Assembly (NCBI GenBank): GCA_017526985.1
Contig: JAFXQR010000020.1
Span: forward strand, 1 to 32,202
Length of the DNA stretch: 32,202 nt
Origin: Lachnospiraceae bacterium
GTDB taxonomy: Bacteria; Bacillota; Clostridia; Lachnospirales; Lachnospiraceae
Direction: 5' to 3'
The position numbers and the translations under genes were made by a program. The notes beneath the pieces were generated by a model. The model did no database searches. It was not told the DNA's origin and worked only from the letters and a program-made list of their open reading frames with translations. Positions within the stretch are counted from its first letter, which is position 1, and each line of letters begins with the position of its first letter. This document shows positions 23,824 to 32,054 of this stretch, piece by piece.

Positions 23824-24876
23824 ATGGCAGCAGAGAAAAATGGGCAGGAAGTAAAGGGCAGCATTTTCATCAAGCATCTGACATTATTCTTCGGAGTTTT
23901 TTTGCTGTGCACGGATGTATTCTTTCTTGTCATGGGGATCCTATATGATCTGCCGCTGATCCGTTATCTGATCTATGTTAAACTGATCGTCAATTCGACA
24001 AATATTTATCTGATACTTAAAAAACATTATCTGATCTCATCCCTGATCATCTATACCGTGATCATGGCGATGATGATCGTGGGTGTGATCAGTCTGGGGA
24101 CCACACCGGCTTTTCAGCTGTATGCGCTGGGAATGCTCAGCTGCATCAGTTACAATGGCTATCTTCACCGGAGAGTGCTGAAAAAAGAATTGCCCATGGC
24201 GATCCTGATGGTTCTACATGTGGCCTGCTATTCCTGGGTGTACCTTTATGCCAGATCCCATGAGCCGCTGTATGTGATCCCCAGAGTGGCGGAAGACATC
24301 CTGATCTCGTTTAATTCCGTGGCATCCTTCAGTATCGTGCTGCTCTATGTCTGTCTGTTCCATCATGTGGCGATCACCTCTGAGGAAAAGCTGGAAAAAA
24401 TGGCACTTATGGATAATCTGACCGGTCTGTATAACCGGCATTATCTGCTGGCCTCTGTGGAACAGCTGGAACAATCCGGCCAGTTGGAGAAGGGCAAAAG
24501 CTGGCTGGCACTTCTGGATATCGACGATTTCAAACAGGTCAATGATACTTATGGGCATAACTGCGGTGATCATATCCTGCGGCGGATCGCAGAGATGGCG
24601 CAGGAGGTCTGCAAAGGCTGTATCGTCTGCCGCTGGGGCGGAGAAGAGTTTATCATTCTTTCCGGCGGGAAGAAGATGGATACAAAAGTTGTGGAGAAGC
24701 TTTGCCGGCGGATCGAGGAAGAAACCTTTCGCTACGAAGAGAAGAACTTACGGATCACCGTGACCATCGGTGTGGCGGGATATGAGAATGGTCAGTCTCA
24801 TGATCTGTGGATCTCCGAGGCCGACGAAAAACTCTATTACGGAAAGAATCACGGGAAGAATCAGGTGGTCATGTAA
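23824..24876 (+). CDS. Multi-pass membrane diguanylate cyclase
   Basis: The protein has 350 residues. The first 190 hold about six hydrophobic helices (for example TLFFGVFLLCTDVFFLVMGIL, IYTVIMAMMIVGVISL) with little outside the membrane, a 7TM-like input module. The GGDEF domain (about 195-350) starts LMDNLTGLYNRHYLL and carries LDIDDFKQVNDTYGHNCGD and the active-site GGEEF at 272-276. It should make c-di-GMP. No inhibitory I-site RxxD is clear. The stop overlaps the next start (TAATG), so the truncated radical SAM gene was once coupled to it. Confidence 0.92.
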   Translation: MAAEKNGQEVKGSIFIKHLTLFFGVFLLCTDVFFLVMGILYDLPLIRYLIYVKLIVNSTNIYLILKKHYLISSLIIYTVIMAMMIVGVISLGTTPAFQLYALGMLSCISYNGYLHRRVLKKELPMAILMVLHVACYSWVYLYARSHEPLYVIPRVAEDILISFNSVASFSIVLLYVCLFHHVAITSEEKLEKMALMDNLTGLYNRHYLLASVEQLEQSGQLEKGKSWLALLDIDDFKQVNDTYGHNCGDHILRRIAEMAQEVCKGCIVCRWGGEEFIILSGGKKMDTKVVEKLCRRIEEETFRYEEKNLRITVTIGVAGYENGQSHDLWISEADEKLYYGKNHGKNQVVM

Positions 24877-25067
24877 TGCAGGTGAAAAGAACAGATACGC
24901 TTCGGCTGTTTGGACATGATCTTACAGTGAAAGCATACGATTGCGCAGCAAACGACGGCCCGTACCGGGAAAAGGAAAGGCCGATCCGTCTGCTGCTGTT
25001 TCTTGTTCCGACATTATATTGCCCGGGAAATTGTCCCTTCTGTGTGGCGGGAACGAGATTATTTTAA
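24876..25067 (+). pseudogene. Truncated radical SAM protein (N-terminal 63 residues)
   Basis: It starts at ATG 24876, overlapping the stop of the GGDEF gene (TAATG). It reaches the radical SAM cluster motif CPGNCPFC (CxxxCxxC: Cys49, Cys53, Cys56), which holds the 4Fe-4S cluster, then ends at TAA 25065 soon after VAGTRLF. The rest of the barrel (about 200 residues or more) is missing. The break falls at 25052-25060, where the stop of the leftward MATE gene lies. No downstream remainder is seen in the window. It is therefore a broken gene, cut by rearrangement, unlikely to be functional. Confidence 0.8.
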
Positions 25068-26381
25068 ATGCCGTATGGTATGCAGATAACCGCAGGCCAG
25101 CAGTGTGGTCATCACGATCCAGCTGAAGGGTTCCGCTACGATGACACCCCAGTAGGCAAAACGCGGTACCAGATAGACTACGGACAGAATCTTGATGCAC
25201 AGTTCCAGGACAGAGGCCAGCAGCGGTATGAAGCGGTGTCCCAGTCCCTGCAGAGAGCAGCGGAAGATAAACAAAGGTCCCAGGGCATAGAAGAACAGCA
25301 CATTGAAGCGGCAGTAATCAACAGACATCTGTACGATAACGGGATCGTCGGTGCTGGCGATCCACTGTACCACGGGACGGGCCAGCAGGAAACATACGCC
25401 GATCAGGATCGTAGAGATGACGCTGACGATACAGATGCTGGTGCGGATCCCGGTGCGGATGCGCTTAAATTCTCCGGCACCGAGATTCTGGCTGGAATAG
25501 GTCGTCATAGTGAAACCGTAGGTATAGATCAGGATCATCAGCATATCGATGAAACGTCTTGCCGAGGTGTGCGCGGTGATGGTCGCGGTACCCAGATCGT
25601 TTAAGCCACTCTGCAGGATGAGAGTGCCGATATTGACGATGCATCCCATCAATCCCATGGAGAGTCCGCTGGTTATGAGTTTTCCGTATACTTTGCGATC
25701 GGATTTCCAGTCTTCTTTTTCCGGCAGCAGTTCTTTGTAGCGCAGGAAGATAAAGAGCAGGCAGGCTGCGGCACACAGAAACTGGGAAAGGATCGTAGCA
25801 ATGGCGGCGCCACAGATCCCCAGACCTAAGACTTTCACCATCAATAGATCAAAGCAGGTATTTAAAAATACCGAGAGCATCAGAAAAAGCAGCGGTGTGC
25901 GGCTGTCGCCCACGGCACGCAGTACATTGGCGCATTCGTTATACATTCCGATAAACGGCATACCCAGCAGGATGATGCGGATATAGGAGAGCGCATCCTG
26001 ATAGATATCCTCCGGGGTGTTCAAAAGATGCAGTATGGGCTCGATGAATAGCAGGCCCAGGCTCATCAACAGGGCTACCGCAAGCACCACCAGCTTGAGG
26101 GAACCGGCGATGTTTTTCCGCATCATTTTCGGGGAATGGGCGCCAAAATGCAGGGCTACCGGTATGGCAAAGCCCTGGGTGCAGCCGTTGATAAAACCGT
26201 TGAGCGTATTGCTGATCACGGCCGTCAGACCAACCGCGGCAAAGGCATCGGGTCCGACATACTCCGATACGATCTTGCTGTCTACGATATTATATAATTG
26301 TTGCAGCAGATTTCCCAGGATCAGCGGGATCGTAAAAGCGATGATGATCCGCAGGGGGCTGCCTTTTGTCATTTCTTTCAT
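25059..26381 (-). CDS. MATE-family multidrug/Na+ (or H+) antiporter
   Basis: The protein has 440 residues with about twelve hydrophobic helices. Family features are MTKGSPLRIIIAFTIPLILGNLLQQLYNIVDSKIV at the start (split here for length: TKGSPLRII then PLILGNLLQQLYN), NGCTQGFAIP, and the internal repeat IVNIGTLILQSGLNDLG with AHTSARR. It exports drugs or metabolites in exchange for cations. ATG 26381 (MKEMTKG) is preferred with GGAG 10 nt upstream; the longer frame starts with TTG 26405. Its stop overlaps the truncated radical SAM gene, and a promoter lies at 26415-26443. Confidence 0.9.
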   Translation of the reverse strand: MKEMTKGSPLRIIIAFTIPLILGNLLQQLYNIVDSKIVSEYVGPDAFAAVGLTAVISNTLNGFINGCTQGFAIPVALHFGAHSPKMMRKNIAGSLKLVVLAVALLMSLGLLFIEPILHLLNTPEDIYQDALSYIRIILLGMPFIGMYNECANVLRAVGDSRTPLLFLMLSVFLNTCFDLLMVKVLGLGICGAAIATILSQFLCAAACLLFIFLRYKELLPEKEDWKSDRKVYGKLITSGLSMGLMGCIVNIGTLILQSGLNDLGTATITAHTSARRFIDMLMILIYTYGFTMTTYSSQNLGAGEFKRIRTGIRTSICIVSVISTILIGVCFLLARPVVQWIASTDDPVIVQMSVDYCRFNVLFFYALGPLFIFRCSLQGLGHRFIPLLASVLELCIKILSVVYLVPRFAYWGVIVAEPFSWIVMTTLLACGYLHTIRHLK

Positions 26382-26414
26382 ATTCTTTTTGCTCCATAAA
26401 ACCAACGAAAAGTA

Positions 26415-26443
26415 ATCATACTATTTTTTTTAGCGATGCGCAA
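26415..26443 (-). promoter_or_regulatory. Promoter of the MATE gene
   Basis: On the minus strand TTGCGC (26443-26438), 17 bp and TATGAT (26420-26415) lie about 35 nt upstream of the ATG. It is divergent from the ABC operon promoter at 26463. Confidence 0.6.
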
Positions 26444-26462
26444 GCGGAATGAAAATTTTTGC

Positions 26463-26491
26463 TTGACAGCGTGTATATAACTGTGTATACT
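26463..26491 (+). promoter_or_regulatory. Promoter and possible GntR operator of the ABC operon
   Basis: Perfect -35 TTGACA (26463-26468), 17 bp and TATACT (26486-26491). Within it GTATA (26473-26477) and TATAC (26486-26490) are inverted with an 8-bp gap, overlapping the -10. A YtrA-type GntR is encoded in the same operon, and such regulators bind AT-rich palindromes near their promoter, so autorepression is a fair inference. Confidence 0.75.
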
Positions 26492-26535
26492 GTGCATATA
26501 TCAACAGGGAACAAAGCAGGAAAAGGAGAGATCTT

Positions 26536-27432
26536 ATGGCATTGCTGGAATGCAGGAAACTGAATAAAAAGATCGGTACTTATCGGTTAAAGGATATTGA
26601 TTTTACTCTGGAAGCAGGGATGGTACTGGGACTGATCGGCGTCAACGGCTGCGGGAAGACCACATTGTTACGATCTGTGATGGGCTCTTACCGGCTGGAC
26701 CCGGATCCGGAGGATGGGGGAGAACTGTTCCTGAACGGAAAGCATTTTGCAAAAGAGGAGAAGGCATACCGCAGCGCCATTGCCTATGTTTTGGAGAATT
26801 ATCCCTTTTCCTTAAACATGAATGCAAGAGAGATCGGGGACCGCTACGGATATTATTATCCGGGCTTTGATCTGAAAAAAAACAAAGCACTGCTGGAAAA
26901 ATATGAGGTACCGGAGAAGATGGTGGCTTCCAGGTTATCGAAAGGACAGAAGATACGGTCGCAGCTGGCATTTGCCTTAAGCTATCCGGCAAAGCTGTAC
27001 ATTCTGGATGAGCCCGCCGGCAACCTGGATGTGGAATTCCGGGATGCTTTCTATCAGGAGATCCGTACATTGGTAGCGGATGAGGAATGTGCGGTCATTA
27101 TATCCAGTCACTTAGTCACGGAACTGGAACAGATCGCGGATGAACTGCTGTGGATCGGCAGAGCAGGGGATGAGGGAACGGTACGATACTTTGGCAGTGT
27201 GGATGATATGCGTGACCGTTACCGGCTGCTATCCATCGACAGCAAAGAGGAAGCATCAATCCCGGATAAGCTGATCACCGGGAAACGCATCCGGGAGACA
27301 CACAGCGAATACCTGTTGCAGGGGACAAAAGAGGACTTCGGACAGATGCTTCCGGTGGGACTGCAGGGTTCGCTCCGGTATCCATCCTTGCAGGAGATCA
27401 TGTATTACACGGAAAAAGGAGGGGAGAGGTAA
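26536..27432 (+). CDS. ABC transporter ATP-binding protein 1
   Basis: The protein has 298 residues. Walker A is GVNGCGKTT (35-43), signature is LSKGQ, Walker B is LYILDEPAG and the switch His is in IISSH. After the ATPase core come about 80 residues of the YtrB/CcmA-type C-terminal extension. It powers the partner membrane protein encoded immediately downstream, whose ATG overlaps its stop (TAATG, 27430-27434). ATG 26536 has AAAGGAGAG at about 26520. First gene of the five-gene operon. Confidence 0.93.
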   Translation: MALLECRKLNKKIGTYRLKDIDFTLEAGMVLGLIGVNGCGKTTLLRSVMGSYRLDPDPEDGGELFLNGKHFAKEEKAYRSAIAYVLENYPFSLNMNAREIGDRYGYYYPGFDLKKNKALLEKYEVPEKMVASRLSKGQKIRSQLAFALSYPAKLYILDEPAGNLDVEFRDAFYQEIRTLVADEECAVIISSHLVTELEQIADELLWIGRAGDEGTVRYFGSVDDMRDRYRLLSIDSKEEASIPDKLITGKRIRETHSEYLLQGTKEDFGQMLPVGLQGSLRYPSLQEIMYYTEKGGER

Positions 27433-28094
27433 TGAAAGGTTATTGGAAAGATTATTTCAGACAGGAGCGCACCATATTTCGAAATGCACCATATATGTGG
27501 GGTATACGGATCATGTTTGTGGTGGTGCTGCTCTGCTCCGGGAGATTCCAATGGTGTGTGATGTTGACATCCGGCATATTTTCTGTGGGATTCTATTTCT
27601 CCAGTGAAGCAGAATATCTTCTTCCGCTTACGGAAAAAGAGTGGAAAACGCGCCGGCTGACAAGGGTATGCATGATTTGGCTGCGGTATCTGCTCCTGGG
27701 GATCCTCTCTTATGTATTGTGGGTAGGTCTGGGATACGATGAAAGCCTGCTGAATACCTTTCGTGTCAGTCCTTTGATGTGCGTGGCATTTTTCGTACTC
27801 CAGATGCTGATGGTTTTCGGCACATTGTTGGAGCAGGTGATCGATTCGGAACGGAGAAGGAAGCCTTCTTTGGTGATGGTATTACCGTTTGCAGCAATGT
27901 TTTATTACTGGATCCATTTTATCCCTTCAGTGGAGGACAATTCCTTTTTTGCGGCTACCTGGCAGGTAGACATTCTGATCATAACAGCTGCCGGGCTGAT
28001 CGAAATCGTACGCTGCGTGCGGATGTTCAAACGCTGGAAAAAGGAAGACTATGATCCGGCAGCAGAAAAGGTAAAAGCGTTGCAGCAGGTATAA
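27432..28094 (+). CDS. ABC transporter membrane subunit 1 (putative)
   Basis: The protein has 220 residues with about five hydrophobic segments (for example IMFVVVLLCSG, MLTSGIFSVGFYFS, LRYLLLGILSYVLWVGLG, VAFFVLQMLMVFGTLL, LIITAAGLIEIV). It has a Lys/Arg/Asp-rich cytoplasmic C-terminus. ATP-binding proteins of this kind (YtrB type) pair with small membrane proteins that are poorly conserved. Function is deduced from position: it overlaps the ATP-binding gene by one base. Substrate unknown. Confidence 0.7.
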   Translation: MKGYWKDYFRQERTIFRNAPYMWGIRIMFVVVLLCSGRFQWCVMLTSGIFSVGFYFSSEAEYLLPLTEKEWKTRRLTRVCMIWLRYLLLGILSYVLWVGLGYDESLLNTFRVSPLMCVAFFVLQMLMVFGTLLEQVIDSERRRKPSLVMVLPFAAMFYYWIHFIPSVEDNSFFAATWQVDILIITAAGLIEIVRCVRMFKRWKKEDYDPAAEKVKALQQV

Positions 28095-28108
28095 AGGAGA
28101 AAAACAGT

Positions 28109-28477
28109 ATGAATATTAATATACAGGCCAAAAGCGGTGTGCCGATCTACGAACAGATCGAGCAGCAGATCAAAGAGATGATCCTTTCGGGCAGCCTGAA
28201 AGAAGGGGAGATGCTTCCGTCCATCCGTGCGCTGGCGGCGGATTCCAAGATCAGTGTGATCACGGTCAAGCGGGCCTATGAGGATCTGGAAAAAGAAGGG
28301 ATGATCTATTCCGTGCAGGGAAAGGGATTTTATGTAGATAATCCGGACCTGCAATATATGCAGGAAAAGAAGACGGTGAGTCTGGAAGGGAAACTGTCGG
28401 AATGGGTCGATGAGGCAAAAGCAATGGGGATGAGCAGGGAAGCAGCGCTGGATATGCTGGGCATTCTTTGGGATTAA
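28109..28477 (+). CDS. GntR-family transcriptional regulator, YtrA subfamily
   Basis: The protein has 122 residues, the short YtrA form (winged helix plus a two-helix dimerisation tail, no large effector domain). The N-terminal motif is GVPIYEQIEQQIKEMILSG, the wing region is MLPSIRALAADSKISVITVKRAYEDLEKEGMIYS (HTH) and VQGKGFYV follows. Such regulators usually repress ABC operons of their own cluster in response to cell-wall antibiotics or other stress. The gene sits in the middle of the operon between two ABC pairs rather than at its head. AAAGGAG lies 7 nt upstream of ATG 28109. Confidence 0.92.
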   Translation: MNINIQAKSGVPIYEQIEQQIKEMILSGSLKEGEMLPSIRALAADSKISVITVKRAYEDLEKEGMIYSVQGKGFYVDNPDLQYMQEKKTVSLEGKLSEWVDEAKAMGMSREAALDMLGILWD

Positions 28478-28496
28478 GAGAAAAGAGGGAGAGAAA

Positions 28497-29210
28497 ATGT
28501 TGAAGATCACGGATATGAATTATCGATATCCCGGAAGTCATAAGAAGAAATTTGAAATAAAAGATGTTTCGCTGACACTGGAACCGGGGATGATCAGCTG
28601 CCTGATCGGAAGAAACGGCGCCGGAAAGACTACGCTGCTGAAACTGATCTGCGGAATGATCAAGGCACATAGCGGACGCATTGAGTGGAACGGAAGTGAA
28701 GTGAAACGAAAGGATCTGCCGGATTATCGCAGGAATGTGGCGTATGTCGGCGGCGAAGACTGGTGTGCCGGGGCATTGACGATCCGTCAGAATACGGAAT
28801 TGTTTAAGCAGCTCTATCCGGAATTTGATGATACATATTATGAACAACTTATGCAGCTGGCAGACCTGGAGATCGCGGCGGAGCAGGCGTACTATCAACT
28901 GTCTGCGGGACAGCAGATGAAGGCGGAGCTGATATTTGCGCTGGCGAGACATCCGAAGATGCTTCTGCTGGATGAGCCGCTGGCCAATCTGGATCCGGTC
29001 TTCAAAACGGATATCCTGGAACTGATCCAGGAAGATGTGGCAAAGAACGGCACCGGAGTACTGATCAGTTCGCATCTGGTGGATGAGATCTCGGACATCG
29101 TGGATGTGATCTGTGTGATGGAAAATGGCACGATCCAAAAGAGTGGTGATCGTTTTGAACTGCTGGGTGCGGATGGCGAGAAGAGTTTGCGGGAGGTGAT
29201 CGGAGCATGA
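28497..29210 (+). CDS. ABC transporter ATP-binding protein 2
   Basis: The protein has 237 residues, compact with no long extension. Walker A is GRNGAGKTT (38-46), signature LSAGQ, Walker B LLLDEPLA and the switch His in LISSH. Its stop overlaps the next start (ATGA, 29207-29210), so the membrane gene is coupled. GAGGGAGAG precedes ATG 28497. It is a second, independent ATPase of the operon, with low similarity by eye to ATP-binding protein 1. Confidence 0.93.
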   Translation: MLKITDMNYRYPGSHKKKFEIKDVSLTLEPGMISCLIGRNGAGKTTLLKLICGMIKAHSGRIEWNGSEVKRKDLPDYRRNVAYVGGEDWCAGALTIRQNTELFKQLYPEFDDTYYEQLMQLADLEIAAEQAYYQLSAGQQMKAELIFALARHPKMLLLDEPLANLDPVFKTDILELIQEDVAKNGTGVLISSHLVDEISDIVDVICVMENGTIQKSGDRFELLGADGEKSLREVIGA

Positions 29211-30454
29211 AGCGCGAGATCATAAAGAATTTCAGAAAACAGGTGGGCAGACAAAACCATGATGTATGGGGATATGCCGTTACATGGGGCGTAGCAATAC
29301 TGATGCTTTTGCTGGACGGTGAGAAAGCGGCCGGTTCAGAAGCCGGAATGCTGGCCAATCTGCAGATCACCTTGGCGGTCTTGTTATTGATCGTATCAAG
29401 TAACGGGTATATCAGTAAGTATCTGATACTCTATCGCAATTCGATCGATGCCAAAAGAGACAGGTCTGCTACGGCGCGGACCGGGCTTTATGACCGGGAG
29501 GATCTGGGGCAGATGCTTCGGTGCCACAGCTTTGATCTGCCGGCGTATTATACGGAGATCGTGCTGCGTTTCCTGCCGTTTCCGATCCTGAGTATAGCGG
29601 CACTTTTTCTGTTTGCGGCGCTTAAACTGATCCGGACAGTGCATATCCCCTTGTTTGCAGCATTTTTGGCAGCTATCCCGACAGTGGTCTTTGCTGTGCG
29701 GTATCTGAAAGTATCTTATGAGCAGGGGCATGTAGTAACATTGGGCGGAAAAATCGCGGAAGGTTTCTGGAACTTCGGATATGTGCTCATCCGTTTTCTG
29801 GCATCGGTCATTGCTATGGTGATCGTGATCACGATCGGTATCGCCATTGTTGATTCGAAGATCATGATGCAGGGGATCAGTGATGAGATACCGGTACGCA
29901 TCGCTACAGAGACCGGAGTAGCATTTGCGGCGCAACTCTTCAGCGGTTGTGCTTTGGGATTGTTTTTGATGGACATTGACCGGGATCTGTTTCATCCGTC
30001 CTGGATCCTGGCGCGAAAAAAGATTATGGCGATCATGCTGGGTGTATTTTTGATCTCGGCAATAGCCTATGAAGTGATCTCTGTGAATGCGCATGTATTG
30101 CTTTCATCGGATAGGATCGTCGTAACGGAATGGGGCGATGAAAGAGAGTATGGAATTGCGGATATCGCGACCTACCGGGTGTATGGAAAGGATCAGCTGC
30201 GTATGGAACTGACCTTTACGGACGGAACCCAAACGGATCTTTTCCGTGCAGTGGCAGACGATACACCGGCATGGGGAGAACAGTATACAACGGACTACCA
30301 GTATGCAGCCTATCTGACAACGGCTCTAAAGGAATGCGGCATCACCGGGACCATCGAAAACCGGGATGCGCAGGAGCAAATGGTCAGCACCCTCGATCCG
30401 GTCTGCCGCGAAGGCTTCGCAGTGATCGTGGAAAATATAGATACCGTGAATTAA
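29207..30454 (+). CDS. ABC transporter membrane subunit 2 with soluble C-terminal domain (putative)
   Basis: The protein has 415 residues with about six hydrophobic segments (for example AVTWGVAILMLLLDG, LQITLAVLLLIVSSNGY, ILSIAALFLFAALK, FLASVIAMVIVITIGIAIV). Residues about 295-415 form a hydrophilic, probably beta-rich domain (SSDRIVVTEWGDEREYGIADIATYRV...MELTFTDGTQ) that resembles an extracytoplasmic or cytoplasmic PH-like sensor fold, but I cannot confirm it. It is the partner of ATP-binding protein 2 by overlap. The operon has no clear terminator; a promoter for the next gene follows. Confidence 0.7.
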   Translation: MKREIIKNFRKQVGRQNHDVWGYAVTWGVAILMLLLDGEKAAGSEAGMLANLQITLAVLLLIVSSNGYISKYLILYRNSIDAKRDRSATARTGLYDREDLGQMLRCHSFDLPAYYTEIVLRFLPFPILSIAALFLFAALKLIRTVHIPLFAAFLAAIPTVVFAVRYLKVSYEQGHVVTLGGKIAEGFWNFGYVLIRFLASVIAMVIVITIGIAIVDSKIMMQGISDEIPVRIATETGVAFAAQLFSGCALGLFLMDIDRDLFHPSWILARKKIMAIMLGVFLISAIAYEVISVNAHVLLSSDRIVVTEWGDEREYGIADIATYRVYGKDQLRMELTFTDGTQTDLFRAVADDTPAWGEQYTTDYQYAAYLTTALKECGITGTIENRDAQEQMVSTLDPVCREGFAVIVENIDTVN

Positions 30455-30490
30455 ACGAAAAAACAAAGGGTGCACCTTGCTTGATGCTTA

Positions 30491-30519
30491 TAGACTGTGT
30501 TCCGGTAACATGATATAAT
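30491..30519 (+). promoter_or_regulatory. Promoter of the GNAT gene
   Basis: TAGACT (30491-30496), 17 bp and TATAAT (30514-30519), with TG two bases before the -10. The -35 resembles the TAGACA used at 6441. Transcription would give an A/T-rich leader of about 120 nt. Confidence 0.75.
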
Positions 30520-30646
30520 CGGGGCGTGGTCTGAATTTGGATATCTGGCGATCTGATTTATGAGATATGTTTATATCATTCGAGATGATGTGTATGGAGA
30601 AATTATACGCATATGCATAATTCAGCAATAGGAAAAGGAATATCAA

Positions 30647-31123
30647 ATGTTGCAATATAGAGAAATGACAGAGGCAGACAACGCGGCGGTGGCTGCCCTT
30701 GTGAGAGATAATTTAAAACAGTTTGGACTGGATATTCCGGGAACAGTATACTTTGATGAAGGACTGGATCATCTGAGTGACTTTTACGGGAATGATGAGC
30801 GCAGATATTTTGTGATTGAAGATGAGAACGGAATCGTGATCGGCGGGATCGGATATGCGGGCTTTGAACTGATGAAAGATACGGCAGAGCTTCAGAAACT
30901 GTATCTGGCAGATACTGCTAAGGGCTCCGGCTTGGGTTATGAGCTGATCGGATTCATTGAGGATAAAATGCGGGAGGCAGGCTATAAGCAATCCTACCTT
31001 GAAACGCATGATAATCTGCAGGCGGCGATCCACATCTATGAAAAATGCGGATATAAAGAGATTGAGCGCCCGAAGGAAGTGGTTCATTCTGCGATGAATC
31101 GTTTTTTCGTTAAGACACTGTAG
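30647..31123 (+). CDS. GNAT-family N-acetyltransferase
   Basis: The protein has 158 residues, the usual length for a single GNAT domain. It starts MLQYREMTEADNAAVAALVRDN, and has motif A AELQKLYLADTAKGSGLGYELIG with the acetyl-CoA-binding loop (KGSGLG), and motif B YLETHDNLQAAIHIYEKCGY. The acceptor is unknown; similar enzymes modify amino groups of small molecules or proteins. AAAAGGAAT precedes ATG 30647. It is followed 41 nt later by a methyltransferase gene; the two may be cotranscribed. Confidence 0.88.
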   Translation: MLQYREMTEADNAAVAALVRDNLKQFGLDIPGTVYFDEGLDHLSDFYGNDERRYFVIEDENGIVIGGIGYAGFELMKDTAELQKLYLADTAKGSGLGYELIGFIEDKMREAGYKQSYLETHDNLQAAIHIYEKCGYKEIERPKEVVHSAMNRFFVKTL

Positions 31124-31164
31124 CGTAGGATTTTTTCTCAGCGTAATCGGATAGGAGTATTTTT

Positions 31165-31953
31165 ATGGCAAAGCAGAATATCTTTGACAATGAGGTTTTC
31201 TTTCAAGAATATAGTAAACTTCGTGAGCGCGAGGTGAATGCGAATAATCTGTTTGAGATTCCGACATTATATGCACTTCTTTCGGATCTTAAAGAGAAAC
31301 GGATCTTGGACTTGGGATGCGGAACAGGAGAACGCTGTATGGATTACCTGAAAAGAGGAGCAGTATCGGTTACCGGTATTGATATTTCCGAGAAAATGCT
31401 TGCTGTAGCAAAGAGCGAAAACAATGATCCGAACATCACATATCTGAAAATACCAATGGAAGATATCGGAAGCCTTGATGGGGAGTATGATGTGGCAATC
31501 AGTTCTCTGGCATTACATTATGTGGAGGATTTTTCCGGTGTGGTAAAAAATGTTCGAAGGCTTTTGTGTGAGGGAGGAGTGTTTATTTTTTCGCAGGAGC
31601 ACCCGCTTGCAACATGTTATTCAGGTACCGGCGACAGATGGACCCGCGATGAGAACGGTAAAAAGATTCATGTGAATATTGCGAATTATTGTGTGGAAGG
31701 AAGAAAAGATTCTACATGGTTTGTCGAAGGTATTCAGCGGTATCATAGGATGTTTTCGACTATAGTAAACACACTTGCCGATAATGGATTCCGGATTGTT
31801 AAGATGGAGGAGCCCTATCCTACAAAAGAGATTGTTGAGAAGTATCCTGACTATTATGATCTTTATCACAAACCGGATTTCCTGTTTGTGAAGGCGGTCA
31901 ATGTAAAGGTACACGGTTACTTATTCAATCTTAACATATGTCAATGCAAATAA
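31165..31953 (+). CDS. Class I SAM-dependent methyltransferase
   Basis: The protein has 262 residues. Motif I is ILDLGCGTGERCMDYL and the following acidic residue is in VTGIDISEKML. Motif IV region is YDVAISSLALHYVEDF and the later EGGVFIFSQEHPL matches the UbiE/Methyltransf_11 type. The substrate is unknown (small molecule likely). AGGAG lies 7 nt upstream of ATG 31165. The last 15 residues (VHGYLFNLNICQCK) look unlike the usual short ending after KPDFLFVKA, and the downstream DNA holds a remnant of another gene, so the C-terminus may be altered by rearrangement. Confidence 0.88.
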   Translation: MAKQNIFDNEVFFQEYSKLREREVNANNLFEIPTLYALLSDLKEKRILDLGCGTGERCMDYLKRGAVSVTGIDISEKMLAVAKSENNDPNITYLKIPMEDIGSLDGEYDVAISSLALHYVEDFSGVVKNVRRLLCEGGVFIFSQEHPLATCYSGTGDRWTRDENGKKIHVNIANYCVEGRKDSTWFVEGIQRYHRMFSTIVNTLADNGFRIVKMEEPYPTKEIVEKYPDYYDLYHKPDFLFVKAVNVKVHGYLFNLNICQCK

Positions 31954-31958
31954 TATAA

Positions 31959-32054
31959 AGTAGTGAGAGGGTACCTCAAAGACATATAGCAACTTATCTT
32001 GGTATCACACCGGAGTCTCTTAGCAGGATTAGAGGCGCAATGAAGGAAGATTAA
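31959..32054 (+). pseudogene. Remnant of Crp/Fnr-type regulator, C-terminal HTH
   Basis: An open frame without a start encodes RVPQRHIATYLGITPESLSR then IRGAMKED and stop at 32052. This is the recognition helix and C-terminal end of Crp/Fnr proteins, which often end in PQRxIASYLGITPESLSRIR. The upstream cNMP-binding domain and most of the HTH are missing; the frame is closed by TAA (31956-31958) close behind the methyltransferase stop. A second, weaker possible fragment (32077-32127, reading MALNYLSDYLRTIRED) follows and may be another degenerate copy. Confidence 0.6.

Noticed and set aside
24876-25067. A complete small radical SAM-like protein
   Set aside because: It has only the cluster motif and no barrel, and its end coincides with the stop of the inverted MATE gene.
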